This document shows positions 1-7,967 of a stretch of DNA of 30,128 bases, in pieces (within the stretch, counting starts at the first letter, position 1; every line of letters starts with the position of its first letter). This DNA is from Gp6-AA40 sp046732795 (GTDB lineage: Bacteria; Acidobacteriota; Vicinamibacteria; Vicinamibacterales; UBA2999). The notes beneath the pieces are model-generated. The model had not been told where the DNA came from. It saw nothing but the letters and a program-made list of their open reading frames with translations, and ran no database searches. A program made the position numbers and the translations under genes. The stretch lies in the NCBI GenBank assembly GCA_046732795.1, contig JBKPNV010000214.1, positions 1 through 30,128 on the forward strand, given 5' to 3'.

Positions 1-161
1 CCGAAGGACAGGTTGGCACCCAGCAGAATGAACGTGATCAGGATCGGCGGAAGAAACCGATTGTCGATCGTCAAGACACGTCGGCGCGCGGGCACCTGTT
101 CGGCGGGCGACGCCTGTCCATCGTAGCCTTCGCGAACGCTAGCACTGGCTTCACCGGCCAT
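1..161 (-). CDS. Membrane protein N-terminus, possibly RnfD/NqrB-like (partial)
   Basis: This is the first 53 or so codons of a gene that runs off the left edge. Its ATG lies inside the end of the CRTAC1 gene, so the two frames overlap by 11 bases, which suggests translational coupling. The visible product has a polar N-terminus of about 30 residues, then a basic patch (ARRR), then the start of a hydrophobic segment (FLPPILITFILLGANLSF). From memory, Acidobacteriota often place an RnfD/NqrB-type membrane subunit next to CRTAC1/UnbV genes, with a similar 'IDNRF-PP-LIT' opening. That identification is inference from a short fragment. It could be any polytopic membrane protein. Confidence 0.55.
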   Translation of the reverse strand, partial: MAGEASASVREGYDGQASPAEQVPARRRVLTIDNRFLPPILITFILLGANLSF

Positions 162-1986
162 CGGACTCCGTCAGGTGATGCCGCATGTCGACCTGCGGGT
201 TCTCGATCGTCTCCCGCTTCCCCGACGGCCACCGCACGACGACGCGATCGATTGTGCGGGCGTCGCCAAGGCCGTAGTGGAGCCAGCGTTGGTTCTGGGC
301 GCTGAATCCGCTGGCCGCCGTTACCTCCTGGGCCTGCACGTGCCCATTCCAGTACACCTCCACGCGAGCACCGATCGCGCTGCGGTTGCTGGCCGAACCG
401 TCGAGCTCGAACTGGATCCAGTGACGCCCCGGGGCGACGTGGTTCTCGTAAATCAACAGCGGACCGCGCTGGTTGGCAACGATGACATCCAGTGCGCCGG
501 TGTTGCGCAAATCCGCGAGCGCGACGGCGCGACCATCGTTCGCGTCGGTGGCACCGACCGCCTGCGCGACGTCGGTAAAACTCCCCGCCCCGTCGTTGAT
601 CCACACGCGCTTCCGCTGGTAACCCGAGAGACTGCGGCCTTTCATCGCCGGCCAATTGGCGGCGTCGGCGATGATCGAGCTATGCCCGACGGCGATGACG
701 GCAAAGTCGTACCAGTAGCTGCTTCGCTCACCCGCCGAGATGTATCCGTTGACGAGATAGATATCCTGCATGCCATCGTTGTTGAGGTCACCGAACTGCG
801 CTCCCCAACTCCATCCGCCGAGATCGACGCCCATGGTGGTCGCCATGTTCTGGAATTCCGACCGTCCGGGACCTGCCGACTTCGGCACCCAGAGATCGTT
901 GCCCTGCACCAGCACGCCTGGCTCGGAAATGTTCGTCTTATAGATCGAGAGCCGGCCATCGTTGAACACATCGCCCAGCGATGCGTTCATCCCGCTTTTC
1001 GGCGCCCGGCCAACGCCGGTCTCTGCTGCAACGTCTTCGAAGCGCTTGCCCTCGCGATTGGCGAACAGCTCGGATACACCGTAGTCGTTCGAGAGGAAGA
1101 GATCGGGATAACCCGTACCGAACAGATCCGCGGCCGTCACTGCAAGCGTCCAGCGACGGCTCGTGATGCCGAGCGCGCTCGTCACGTCCTCGAAGATGCC
1201 GTTCCCGCGATTGTGCAGCAGGTACTTGCGCCCGCCATTGTTCGCGTACTCGAAGCTCTCGGGCATGATCTTCGTGGTCTCGAGCTTCCAGAGATCGACA
1301 TCATCAGGCCAGTAGCCGGCGAGGAATAGATCGAGCCGTCCGTCGCGGTCATAATCCAGCCAGGTTGCGGCGTTGGCATTCACCCATTGAGGAAGACCCG
1401 TGCCCGCGCGAACGAACCGACGTCCACCGTCGTTGTGAAACAGCTCGGGCTTGCCATAGCGATAGAGGAGGAGATCTTCCCACCCGTCGTTATCGTAGTC
1501 GCCCCAGACCGCGCCCATCGAGACGCCAGCCTCGCGGCGGTTCACGTCGGCGAGGCCAACAGACATCGCGACATCTCTGAACGTGCCATCACCCTGGTTG
1601 TGATACAGCCGGTTGAGACTTCCCTCGCCGCTATTAGTGACGTAAAAGTCCTGCCATCCATCGCGATCGAAGTCGGCGACTGCAACCGCGGCGCCCGTCG
1701 ATGCGACCTGCGGCATGATGTGTTCGAGCCGGGAGTCGAAGGTCGGCGCCTCGTGCACGAAGTCGACGCCTCGCTTGCGGGCAGACTCCTCGAGATGGAA
1801 TCCGAACCGCATGCTGGAGCCGCCTTCATCGTCGGGCCGCGAGAGGACGGCTCGTTGATTCAGCGCCCTGACGGCAGCCAGCGACGCGACGAGAAGGATT
1901 GTCCAGACGAACCAGGCGATGCGTTGTCTTGCGGCCACGGCTAGTAGCGTCGTAGTCCCCTGATGAAGTCGCTTGGCGTCACCCAC
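151..1986 (-). CDS. CRTAC1 family protein (FG-GAP/VCBS repeats plus ASPIC/UnbV domain)
   Basis: A 611-residue protein with one N-terminal membrane anchor (about residues 23-40), so the rest is expected outside the cytoplasm. Six or so FG-GAP/VCBS repeats follow, each with a calcium-loop pattern such as DFDRDGWQD, DYDNDGWED, DYDRDGRLD and DLNNDGMQD (about residues 95-515). The C-terminus (about 520-600) matches the ASPIC/UnbV domain, including a VVVRWPSGK stretch. The fold is an integrin-like beta-propeller; the molecular role of this family is not established. The GTG start at 1986 has a strong GGGAGGAG 11 bases upstream, inside the previous gene, which it overlaps by 46 bases. A GTG at 1938 is the alternative but has no well-placed ribosome site. 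Confidence 0.9.
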   Translation of the reverse strand: MGDAKRLHQGTTTLLAVAARQRIAWFVWTILLVASLAAVRALNQRAVLSRPDDEGGSSMRFGFHLEESARKRGVDFVHEAPTFDSRLEHIMPQVASTGAAVAVADFDRDGWQDFYVTNSGEGSLNRLYHNQGDGTFRDVAMSVGLADVNRREAGVSMGAVWGDYDNDGWEDLLLYRYGKPELFHNDGGRRFVRAGTGLPQWVNANAATWLDYDRDGRLDLFLAGYWPDDVDLWKLETTKIMPESFEYANNGGRKYLLHNRGNGIFEDVTSALGITSRRWTLAVTAADLFGTGYPDLFLSNDYGVSELFANREGKRFEDVAAETGVGRAPKSGMNASLGDVFNDGRLSIYKTNISEPGVLVQGNDLWVPKSAGPGRSEFQNMATTMGVDLGGWSWGAQFGDLNNDGMQDIYLVNGYISAGERSSYWYDFAVIAVGHSSIIADAANWPAMKGRSLSGYQRKRVWINDGAGSFTDVAQAVGATDANDGRAVALADLRNTGALDVIVANQRGPLLIYENHVAPGRHWIQFELDGSASNRSAIGARVEVYWNGHVQAQEVTAASGFSAQNQRWLHYGLGDARTIDRVVVRWPSGKRETIENPQVDMRHHLTESDGR

Positions 1987-4900
1987 CGGGTGTGATACTC
2001 CTCCCAGTCTGCGCGGTGACGCTGATAGACGGGATCATCCTCGAGATGACCTGTCGCGCCAGCGTGTCCATAAGCGGGGAGGTCGTGAGACGGCAGCGGA
2101 AGCACGGTCTGAGAAAAGCCCGTGTTGTAGTCTCCGTCCTTCTCCCATCCGTCGCCAATCAGGACGAAATCACGGCGCCAGCCGGACTCGGGGGCGGGCT
2201 GCTCGGGGAAGCGCAGCTGCATCTCGTCGCCGGCGTTCATGATCACATAACGGTCGTCGACGTCCGACAATAGTGCGTTCACATTACCAAACCGAGTGTG
2301 ATACCCGACCAGGTCGCGCCATCGCTGCGTCACTCCCGCCTTGCGCTCGTAGTCGGGCGTCTCCGGCGCGTCGTTTCTGAGTGAGGTCGTTTCGGAGAAG
2401 CCTCGATAGCGCAGTTCGGCGTCGGCCGGCGAGAGCCTGCGCGTGCGAAGCGAGACGCCGACCTCCTGCGCGAGAGTGAGTGCGTCCCAATAGATCTCGA
2501 GATTCGTGCGCAGCCTGAGCCGCCTGGCTCCCCCGACGCCCGTGAGATCGATCAGCATCGTTTTGTTCTTGCCAGCTGGGAATCCGAGATCGGGATTCAC
2601 GATGACCCAGCGGTTGCGGGAATCCAGCGCCTCGAGCACGAGGCCGCTCGGTTTGACGACGCCACCCTGGCCGATCGCGACATTGATGCTGCTGTCGGTC
2701 GGATAAATCCATCCGCTCGCCATGAGTGTCAGGCCATCCGTCCGCACCTGATCGCCCAGTTCGAACTCGACGTAGTGCTCGCGCGCGATTCCCTGGTACT
2801 GTCCCTTTGCGAACGTGGACAGATACCTGCCATCGCGCGCCGCAACGACCTCCGTCACGTCAAGGCCCGACTCGTCGCGCGCGCGCACAACCGCGCCCAG
2901 CCGCCGCATGGCTCGCGGAGCGAGGGCTGGCGGGTGCGCCGGCTGGAATCGCTCGTCGACGAACATCTCGGTGTCAGCAGGGTGATCGACGAGAAGAAGC
3001 GACACCTGATCGAAAAAATGCGTCTCCCAGAGCTCCGCCGTGATACGAACGTCGTACATACCGTCGCGTGGACGAAGCTGATCGCCCGCAATCCTGACCC
3101 AGTCTTCTGTCTGACTCACGCCCGCGGTGTCCTGTGCGTTGATCCTGAGCCCGAGCGGCGATCGCCAGAGAAAATCGGTTACGAAGCTGATTCGCGTGCC
3201 ATTCCACGCGAACACCCACGGACACGAACCCTTGAGGCGTTGTTCGGCGACGATCACATCATCCACACCCGTGCCGAATTCGGCCTGCGCGTTGCCGTTG
3301 GGCCAGACGATGCGCGCAACGTCGATGCCGGTCCTGGTGCCGAGACCGAAATGAATGGGAGTCCCGGACATCACCTGGGTCTGGACGGTGAGACCCGAGC
3401 GCACGCTGATCTCGCCTCCGACACCAAACGAATTGATGCGCTGATCGCCGGCGTTTGCTTGCCCGCGCGGCCGGATGACTTTCCAGTGATAGGCGGCCTT
3501 GCCGCCGCCACCCATCAGCCATACCGGCCGATCCTCCGCGAGAGCGGCGAGGTCGAGTCGACCATCGCCGTTTCGATCGGCCACCGCGAATACCTGCGCG
3601 GTCGGCGCCATCGGCAGCGCCTCGAGGCGATGATCCTGGCCCGCAAGCCAGATCAGCGACGTGCCCTCTCCGGCAGCGAGCAGATCGAGTGCGCCATTGT
3701 TATCGAGATCGGCGGCGACGAGTTGATAGGTGCCCGGGTCCGCGCCGGCACGCACGAGTCCCTTGGCGATCTCGGATTGCCGCCATTCCAAGTTCCGCCA
3801 CGTAATGGCGCGGACCGTTCCACTCGACTCGAACGCGATCAGATCGATCACGCCATCGGCATCGAAGTCGGCGACTGTGAGACCTACGATATTGGCGACG
3901 CCCTTCACATCAGGAGCACGGGCGAATTGGCCTGCCTGCCGGTTCGTGAACACGTGCAGCTGACCCACTCGATCGAGAAAGACGGCATCGGCATCGGCAT
4001 CCTGATCGAGGTCGGCCCATCCAAACCCACGCACGGCTGTGACTCCGTTGAAAGGATCGATCCGCCGCCATGTGCCATCGCCATTGTTTCTCAGGACGAA
4101 TGGCGGTCCATCGCTGGTGCCGACGACGAGATCGATGTCACCGTCCATCTCGATGTCAGCAGCCCACACACCGAAGACGTCGTCAGTAATCGGCACCCCG
4201 GACGATGCCTTGCCCGTCGCATCTGAAAAGCCGCCCTTTTCATCCTGCAGTAGAAGACGTATCCCACCATGGCCGCCCATGACGATGTCGGTGCGGAAGT
4301 CATGATTCCAGTCGAGCGCCACGAGGGCGTTCGACGACGGCCCTTCTAACTTGTCCGCCGCAACATTGCCTGATGCAGGCCTGCCCGCCGTGGTTTTACC
4401 GGAGGCGGGGAACGGCCAGGTCGCGCCGGAGCCATCGAGTCGCTTCAAACGTGTCGCATCTGCCGCGAACAGGACAGGGGCGTCCTCGATCGTCGGAAAG
4501 AGCGTGAACAGCGCGGCCGCCGCGTCGCCATCAGCGGCGTCTGCGGCGAACGTAATCGACGCGTCCGCGGGCGAGGGCTGGGCGGGCGGCGTCGCGAGCG
4601 CGATGAAACGACCGAACGGTTCCGCGATGAGCTCGGTCGGCGTCCGCACGGCGGCCAGGCTTTCACGAAACGCCGGCACGGGAGCCAGCACGTTACGCAG
4701 AAATGTCGTCGCGCGCGCCGCCTCGTCAAATCGCATCTCTTCAACGGCACTCTCGAATGCCTTGAACTGCTCGCGCGCCTGCTGCGGCCAGCTCGCGGAC
4801 AGCGGAGCGAGCACGTCCAGTGAGGTACGAAGGCGTGCCTGGTCTCGGCGCCGCGCGGCGATCCTGGCTCGTTCGATGATGGCCGCAAGGTTGTTCGGTG

Positions 4901-5435
4901 CCCGACGTACGATGTCGTCGAGCAGCGGGAGCGCTTCGGCATCTGCCTCGGGTGTGTTCAGGCGCTGCAGTTCATCGGCCAGGGCGAACCGTGCTCGAAG
5001 GCCTCCGGGATCGAGTTCGACCGCGTGCCGAAGCCGCGTGACGGCTTCGTCCAATCGACCACGCGCCGCTTCCATCCGCGCGGCCAGCAACACCAGATCC
5101 CCGTTGTTCGGCGCCAGCGCCAACGCCCGCTCGACTGGTGCAGCGGCGGCGTCGAGTTCCCCGAGGCGTAACTGCGTCAACCCGAGATTGGCCCACGCTG
5201 CCGGTTCCTCGGGCACGATCGTCGTGGCCTTGGTGAACTGCTGCCGCGCATCGTCGAGAAGACCGACTTCGAGGGCGGACAGGCCCCAGTAGAACGCGCG
5301 TGTCATCTGCTCGTAGGGCGCGGACCCCGGAGCCGGGAGCGACGGACCGCGACCTCGCACAACAAAGAAGATGGCGGCGCCGGCCACGAGCGTTCCGGCG
5401 AGCAGGAGGGTAATCGTTCGAGAGATCTTATTCAC
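1941..5435 (-). CDS. TPR / FG-GAP / UnbV repeat protein, large
   Basis: A 1164-residue protein. Residues 8-27 form a membrane anchor. About 45-270 are TPR-like helical repeats (for example AWANLGLTQLRLGELDAA). About 370-640 are FG-GAP repeats with Asp-rich loops such as DIEMDGDIDLV and DRNGDGRLDL. About 660-740 resemble ASPIC/UnbV (VARIVWPNG). A further region of about 420 residues begins near CPWVFAWNGTRISFVTDFLW and has no name that I recognise. The only usable start before the anchor is GTG at 5435. It lacks a Shine-Dalgarno sequence, and a REP-like hairpin lies 12 bases upstream. It sits between actP and the CRTAC1 gene on the same strand. The function is unknown; an extracytoplasmic protein-binding scaffold is a reasonable guess. 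Confidence 0.88.
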   Translation of the reverse strand: MNKISRTITLLLAGTLVAGAAIFFVVRGRGPSLPAPGSAPYEQMTRAFYWGLSALEVGLLDDARQQFTKATTIVPEEPAAWANLGLTQLRLGELDAAAAPVERALALAPNNGDLVLLAARMEAARGRLDEAVTRLRHAVELDPGGLRARFALADELQRLNTPEADAEALPLLDDIVRRAPNNLAAIIERARIAARRRDQARLRTSLDVLAPLSASWPQQAREQFKAFESAVEEMRFDEAARATTFLRNVLAPVPAFRESLAAVRTPTELIAEPFGRFIALATPPAQPSPADASITFAADAADGDAAAALFTLFPTIEDAPVLFAADATRLKRLDGSGATWPFPASGKTTAGRPASGNVAADKLEGPSSNALVALDWNHDFRTDIVMGGHGGIRLLLQDEKGGFSDATGKASSGVPITDDVFGVWAADIEMDGDIDLVVGTSDGPPFVLRNNGDGTWRRIDPFNGVTAVRGFGWADLDQDADADAVFLDRVGQLHVFTNRQAGQFARAPDVKGVANIVGLTVADFDADGVIDLIAFESSGTVRAITWRNLEWRQSEIAKGLVRAGADPGTYQLVAADLDNNGALDLLAAGEGTSLIWLAGQDHRLEALPMAPTAQVFAVADRNGDGRLDLAALAEDRPVWLMGGGGKAAYHWKVIRPRGQANAGDQRINSFGVGGEISVRSGLTVQTQVMSGTPIHFGLGTRTGIDVARIVWPNGNAQAEFGTGVDDVIVAEQRLKGSCPWVFAWNGTRISFVTDFLWRSPLGLRINAQDTAGVSQTEDWVRIAGDQLRPRDGMYDVRITAELWETHFFDQVSLLLVDHPADTEMFVDERFQPAHPPALAPRAMRRLGAVVRARDESGLDVTEVVAARDGRYLSTFAKGQYQGIAREHYVEFELGDQVRTDGLTLMASGWIYPTDSSINVAIGQGGVVKPSGLVLEALDSRNRWVIVNPDLGFPAGKNKTMLIDLTGVGGARRLRLRTNLEIYWDALTLAQEVGVSLRTRRLSPADAELRYRGFSETTSLRNDAPETPDYERKAGVTQRWRDLVGYHTRFGNVNALLSDVDDRYVIMNAGDEMQLRFPEQPAPESGWRRDFVLIGDGWEKDGDYNTGFSQTVLPLPSHDLPAYGHAGATGHLEDDPVYQRHRADWEEYHTRWVTPSDFIRGLRRY

Positions 5436-5445
5436 ACGTTCGCAC

Positions 5446-5506
5446 AGTCCGGCTGAAGCCGGGCACTACGCCTGATCTGCAAGTCTGGCTAAAGCGGGAC
5501 ACGACG
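5446..5506 (+). repeat. REP-like palindrome pair
   Basis: Two related stem-loops occur in tandem. The first (5447-5464) pairs GTCCGGC with GCCGGGC around a TGAA loop and is followed by ACTACG. The second (5483-5500) pairs GTCTGGC with GCGGGAC imperfectly around TAAA and is followed by ACGACG. The shared stem-loop-tail design and the similar copies at 25629-25716 mark a dispersed extragenic palindrome rather than a terminator, since no T-run follows. The second copy contains the actP stop codon. Confidence 0.7.
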
Positions 5507-7063
5507 TACGGCCCCGGCAGGCTCGTCGACGCTTTCAATTCCCAGGTGGAGCTGCCGCTCGAGCTCGGTGAAGCGCTGCGCTTCAGACGACACCGGGCGC
5601 AGCAGGGATACCGCAATGGCAACGACGAACGAAAGCGGGATCGAAACGATGCCCGGGTTGCGCAGTGGAAACCATGCGCTCGAGTTGTGGAGGATGTCGA
5701 TCTGAATCGTCGGTGAGAAGTAGATCAACGACAACGCCGCCACCGTCCCGATGATCATGCTGCTCTGCGCACCGGCCGTGGTCAACCGCTTCCAGAAAAT
5801 CGACAGCACAAGGGCCGGGAAGTTCGCGCTCGCAGCAATCGCAAACGCCAGCCCCACCATGTAGGCGACGTTCTGTCCCTTGAACGCGATGCCGAGCACG
5901 ATTGACAGGATCGCCAGCAGCACTGTCGCGCCGCGTGCGACCACGAGTTGCTCCCGCTGGTCGGCTTTCGCACCGCGCACCACGTTCACCCACAGATCGT
6001 GTGAAAGCGTCGCCGCGCCCGACAACGTCAGGCCGGCAACGACCGCGAGAATCGTCGCAAACGCGACAGCCGAGATGAAGCCCAGAAACGGGGTGCCGCC
6101 AACGCCCTCGGCGAGCAGTGGCGCGGCCATGTTGCCTCCGGCGTCGATGCCGGTGATCGCATCGCGTCCGATGATCACCATCGCTCCGAAGCCGAGGACG
6201 AACGTCAGCAAATAGAAGAAGCCGATGAAGGCCGTCGCGTATCCAACTGAGGTGCGGGCCGTGCGGGCGTCAGGAACGGTGTAGAACCGCATCAGGATGT
6301 GCGGCAATCCGGCCGTGCCGAGCATCAGCGCCAGCCCGAGAGACACCGCGTCGATGGGATCGGTCACGAGGCGGCCGGGGCTGAGCACGCCCGCACCGTA
6401 CATGTCCGACGCCCGCGCGAACAGCGCGAGAGGGTTGAAACCAAAGCGGGCGAGAACGAGAAGCGCCAGCAGCGTTGCCCCGCCCAGCAGCATCACCGCC
6501 TTGACTATCTGCACCCACGTCGTCGCGAGCATGCCGCCGAACAACACGTAGGCAAGCATGGCACCGCCGACGATGACAACCGCTCCTTCGTAAGGGAGAC
6601 CAAACAGCAGCCGAATCAGGTTGCCGGCACCGACCATTTGCGCGATCAGGTAGAACGCGATCACGGCCAGCGCTCCGATCGATGCCGCAATGCGGATCGG
6701 CGTCTGACGCAATCGGGCAGCGAGTACATCCGCAAACGTGTAGCGACCCAGATTGCGCAGCGGCTCCGCAATCAGAAACATCACAATCGGCCAGCCGACC
6801 AGCCAGCCGATTGAGTAGATCAAGCCGTCGAACCCGGACGTGGCCACGAGGCCGGCGATCCCCAGGAAGCTCGCGGCGCTCATGTAGTCGCCGGCGAGCG
6901 CCAGGCCATTTTGAAATGCCGTGACGCTCCTGCCGGCGGCGTAGAAATGCTCAGCCGTCCGCGTCTTTCTCGACGCCCATACGGTGATGCCGAGAGACAG
7001 GAGGATGAAGACCAGGAAGAACGTGATGGCGATCGCGTTGGGTTCCCCGAGCGTCGAGGTCAT
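5489..7063 (-). CDS. actP: Sodium:solute symporter, ActP-like (acetate/short-chain carboxylate)
   Basis: A 524-residue polytopic membrane protein of the sodium/solute symporter family. It probably imports acetate or similar short carboxylates with a cation across the inner membrane. Evidence includes the N-terminal pattern TAEHFYAAGRSVTAFQNG followed by AGDYMSAASFLG, typical of ActP, and about 13 hydrophobic segments. The ATG at 7063 overlaps the stop of the DUF485 gene as ATGA; the frame stays open further upstream but that extension lies inside DUF485. DUF485 plus ActP is the classic yjcH-actP pairing. The final codons and TAG stop fall inside a REP-like repeat, so the natural C-terminus may have been reshaped by that element. 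The substrate is inferred from family and from the acyl-CoA synthetase encoded 8 kb away. Confidence 0.92.
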   Translation of the reverse strand: MTSTLGEPNAIAITFFLVFILLSLGITVWASRKTRTAEHFYAAGRSVTAFQNGLALAGDYMSAASFLGIAGLVATSGFDGLIYSIGWLVGWPIVMFLIAEPLRNLGRYTFADVLAARLRQTPIRIAASIGALAVIAFYLIAQMVGAGNLIRLLFGLPYEGAVVIVGGAMLAYVLFGGMLATTWVQIVKAVMLLGGATLLALLVLARFGFNPLALFARASDMYGAGVLSPGRLVTDPIDAVSLGLALMLGTAGLPHILMRFYTVPDARTARTSVGYATAFIGFFYLLTFVLGFGAMVIIGRDAITGIDAGGNMAAPLLAEGVGGTPFLGFISAVAFATILAVVAGLTLSGAATLSHDLWVNVVRGAKADQREQLVVARGATVLLAILSIVLGIAFKGQNVAYMVGLAFAIAASANFPALVLSIFWKRLTTAGAQSSMIIGTVAALSLIYFSPTIQIDILHNSSAWFPLRNPGIVSIPLSFVVAIAVSLLRPVSSEAQRFTELERQLHLGIESVDEPAGAVRRVPL

Positions 7064-7332
7064 CGACGTTCCCGAAGATTCTGGAGCGAAGCGTCGTAGT
7101 GCGTGTTCGCCCAGCGCACGTACGCCCACGTCAGCACCCATGCGACGATGATCACGAGCGCGCCGAGCAGCATGCCCAGACTCAGCCCGCGCGTGACGAT
7201 GACACCTAGAAGCGGTTTGTTAAAGGCAACCAGAAGGACAAAGCCGAAGTAGACCACCATCATCGCGATGGTGAGCGAGATCGCGATGCGCCATCGCGCG
7301 GCGGAGACGGCTTCGAGGGCGGAGGTAGACAT
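7060..7332 (-). CDS. DUF485 family membrane protein (YjcH-like)
   Basis: A 90-residue protein with two hydrophobic segments (about residues 17-38 and 47-70). The family signature is visible as RWRIAISLTIAMMVVYFGF and a WAYVRWAN stretch near the C-terminus. DUF485 proteins are small inner-membrane partners encoded immediately before ActP-type symporters; their mechanistic role is unclear. The stop overlaps the actP ATG by four bases, which implies coupled translation. A terminator for the preceding transcription unit lies about 55 bases upstream, so this gene probably starts its own operon. Confidence 0.9.
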   Translation of the reverse strand: MSTSALEAVSAARWRIAISLTIAMMVVYFGFVLLVAFNKPLLGVIVTRGLSLGMLLGALVIIVAWVLTWAYVRWANTHYDASLQNLRERR

Positions 7333-7385
7333 CAGGGTCCGAGGATACTCGAAGACCCGGCGATTTCCATGCCCTCAAACAGCAA

Positions 7386-7422
7386 AGCAACGCCGAGACC
7401 GGCAACCGGTCCTGGCGTTGCT
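7386..7422 (-). terminator. Rho-independent terminator after the DUF6152 gene
   Basis: Read on the minus strand, AGCAACGCC pairs with GGCGTTGCT (9 bp). The stem continues inward through one mismatch and one wobble into GACCGG/CCGGTC around a TTG loop. The sequence after it (TTGCTGTTT) is moderately T-rich. It lies 20 bases past the stop of the DUF6152 gene and before DUF485, which fits an end-of-transcript signal. Confidence 0.75.
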
Positions 7423-7442
7423 CTGTTGAAACCGAAAGTCTC

Positions 7443-7865
7443 TTACTTCTCGGGTCTCTCGTCGGGCGCGCCCGTTCCGGACGAACCGACGAACAGCTTC
7501 TTGCCGTCGGGGAACGTGATGTCGCGCCCGTTGGCCCGGTTCGCGCCGTCCTTGGCCTGGAAGCCCTCAACGAGGATCTCAGTGCCCTCGGTCAGTGAGT
7601 TCTTGTTCCAGCCACGGCGAAGCAACGCGTTCGGCGCGCCACCCTCGACCATCCACCGTTCCACCTTCCCAGTCGCCGGATCCTTCACGTCGATGTGAAT
7701 CCAGGAATGAGGGTTGATCCATTCCATTTTCACGACCGTGCCCCGCAGCTTGACCGGACGCTTGGCGTCGAATTCAGCCGCAAAGGAGTGGTGTGCTGAG
7801 ACCTGGACAGCAAACACCGCCACAAACGCAGCAGCGGCCGCAATGCTGAAGAGTTTCGTTCGCAT
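7443..7865 (-). CDS. DUF6152 family secreted protein
   Basis: A 140-residue exported protein. The signal peptide (MRTK, then a hydrophobic stretch) ends in VSA, and predicted cleavage leaves His25-His26 (HHSFAAEFD) as the mature N-terminus. The rest is a small beta-rich domain with GTVVKMEWINPHSWIHIDV (His53, His57) and ILVEGFQAKDG. These are features that I associate with DUF6152. The ATG at 7865 is chosen because AGGAG sits 9 bases upstream; the ATG at 7874 directly abuts that site. The family has no established function. The N-terminal His plus the later His pair raises the possibility of metal binding, which is inference. It lies 102 bases downstream of a divergent TPWGDPD-type family protein and is followed by a terminator. 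Confidence 0.87.
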   Translation of the reverse strand: MRTKLFSIAAAAAFVAVFAVQVSAHHSFAAEFDAKRPVKLRGTVVKMEWINPHSWIHIDVKDPATGKVERWMVEGGAPNALLRRGWNKNSLTEGTEILVEGFQAKDGANRANGRDITFPDGKKLFVGSSGTGAPDERPEK

Positions 7866-7886
7866 CGAATTCATCTCCTACCTATT

Positions 7887-7912
7887 CGGGACGTCAGTTC
7901 GACGTGTGCCCG
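7887..7912 (-). other. Hairpin in the leader of the DUF6152 gene
   Basis: CGGGACGTC (7887-7895) pairs with GACGT and CCCG (7901-7912) around an AGTTC loop, with a GTG bulge. It lies just upstream of the AGGAG ribosome site. It may affect mRNA stability or initiation, but nothing in the sequence shows a specific role. Confidence 0.3.
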
Positions 7913-7967
7913 AGCCTGGGATTAAAAAGCCCTAACAGTGTATCACTCAGCCGCTGATTGCTCGGAA

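Noticed and set aside
175..1329. Open frame of 384 codons on the plus strand opposite the CRTAC1 gene
   Set aside because: Antisense shadow of the FG-GAP repeats.
2775..4226. Long open frame of 483 codons on the plus strand opposite the TPR/FG-GAP gene
   Set aside because: It mirrors the codon pattern of the real gene on the other strand; its product lacks a recognisable domain and is rich in Arg and Asp-Arg patterns typical of antisense frames in GC-rich DNA.
5446..5506. Rho-independent terminators after actP
   Set aside because: The stems lack a T-run on either strand, and the same element recurs in other gaps, so a repeat family explains them better.
7932..7950. Promoter for the DUF6152 gene (TACACT or TTTAAT boxes)
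   Set aside because: No acceptable -35 hexamer lies at the right distance.
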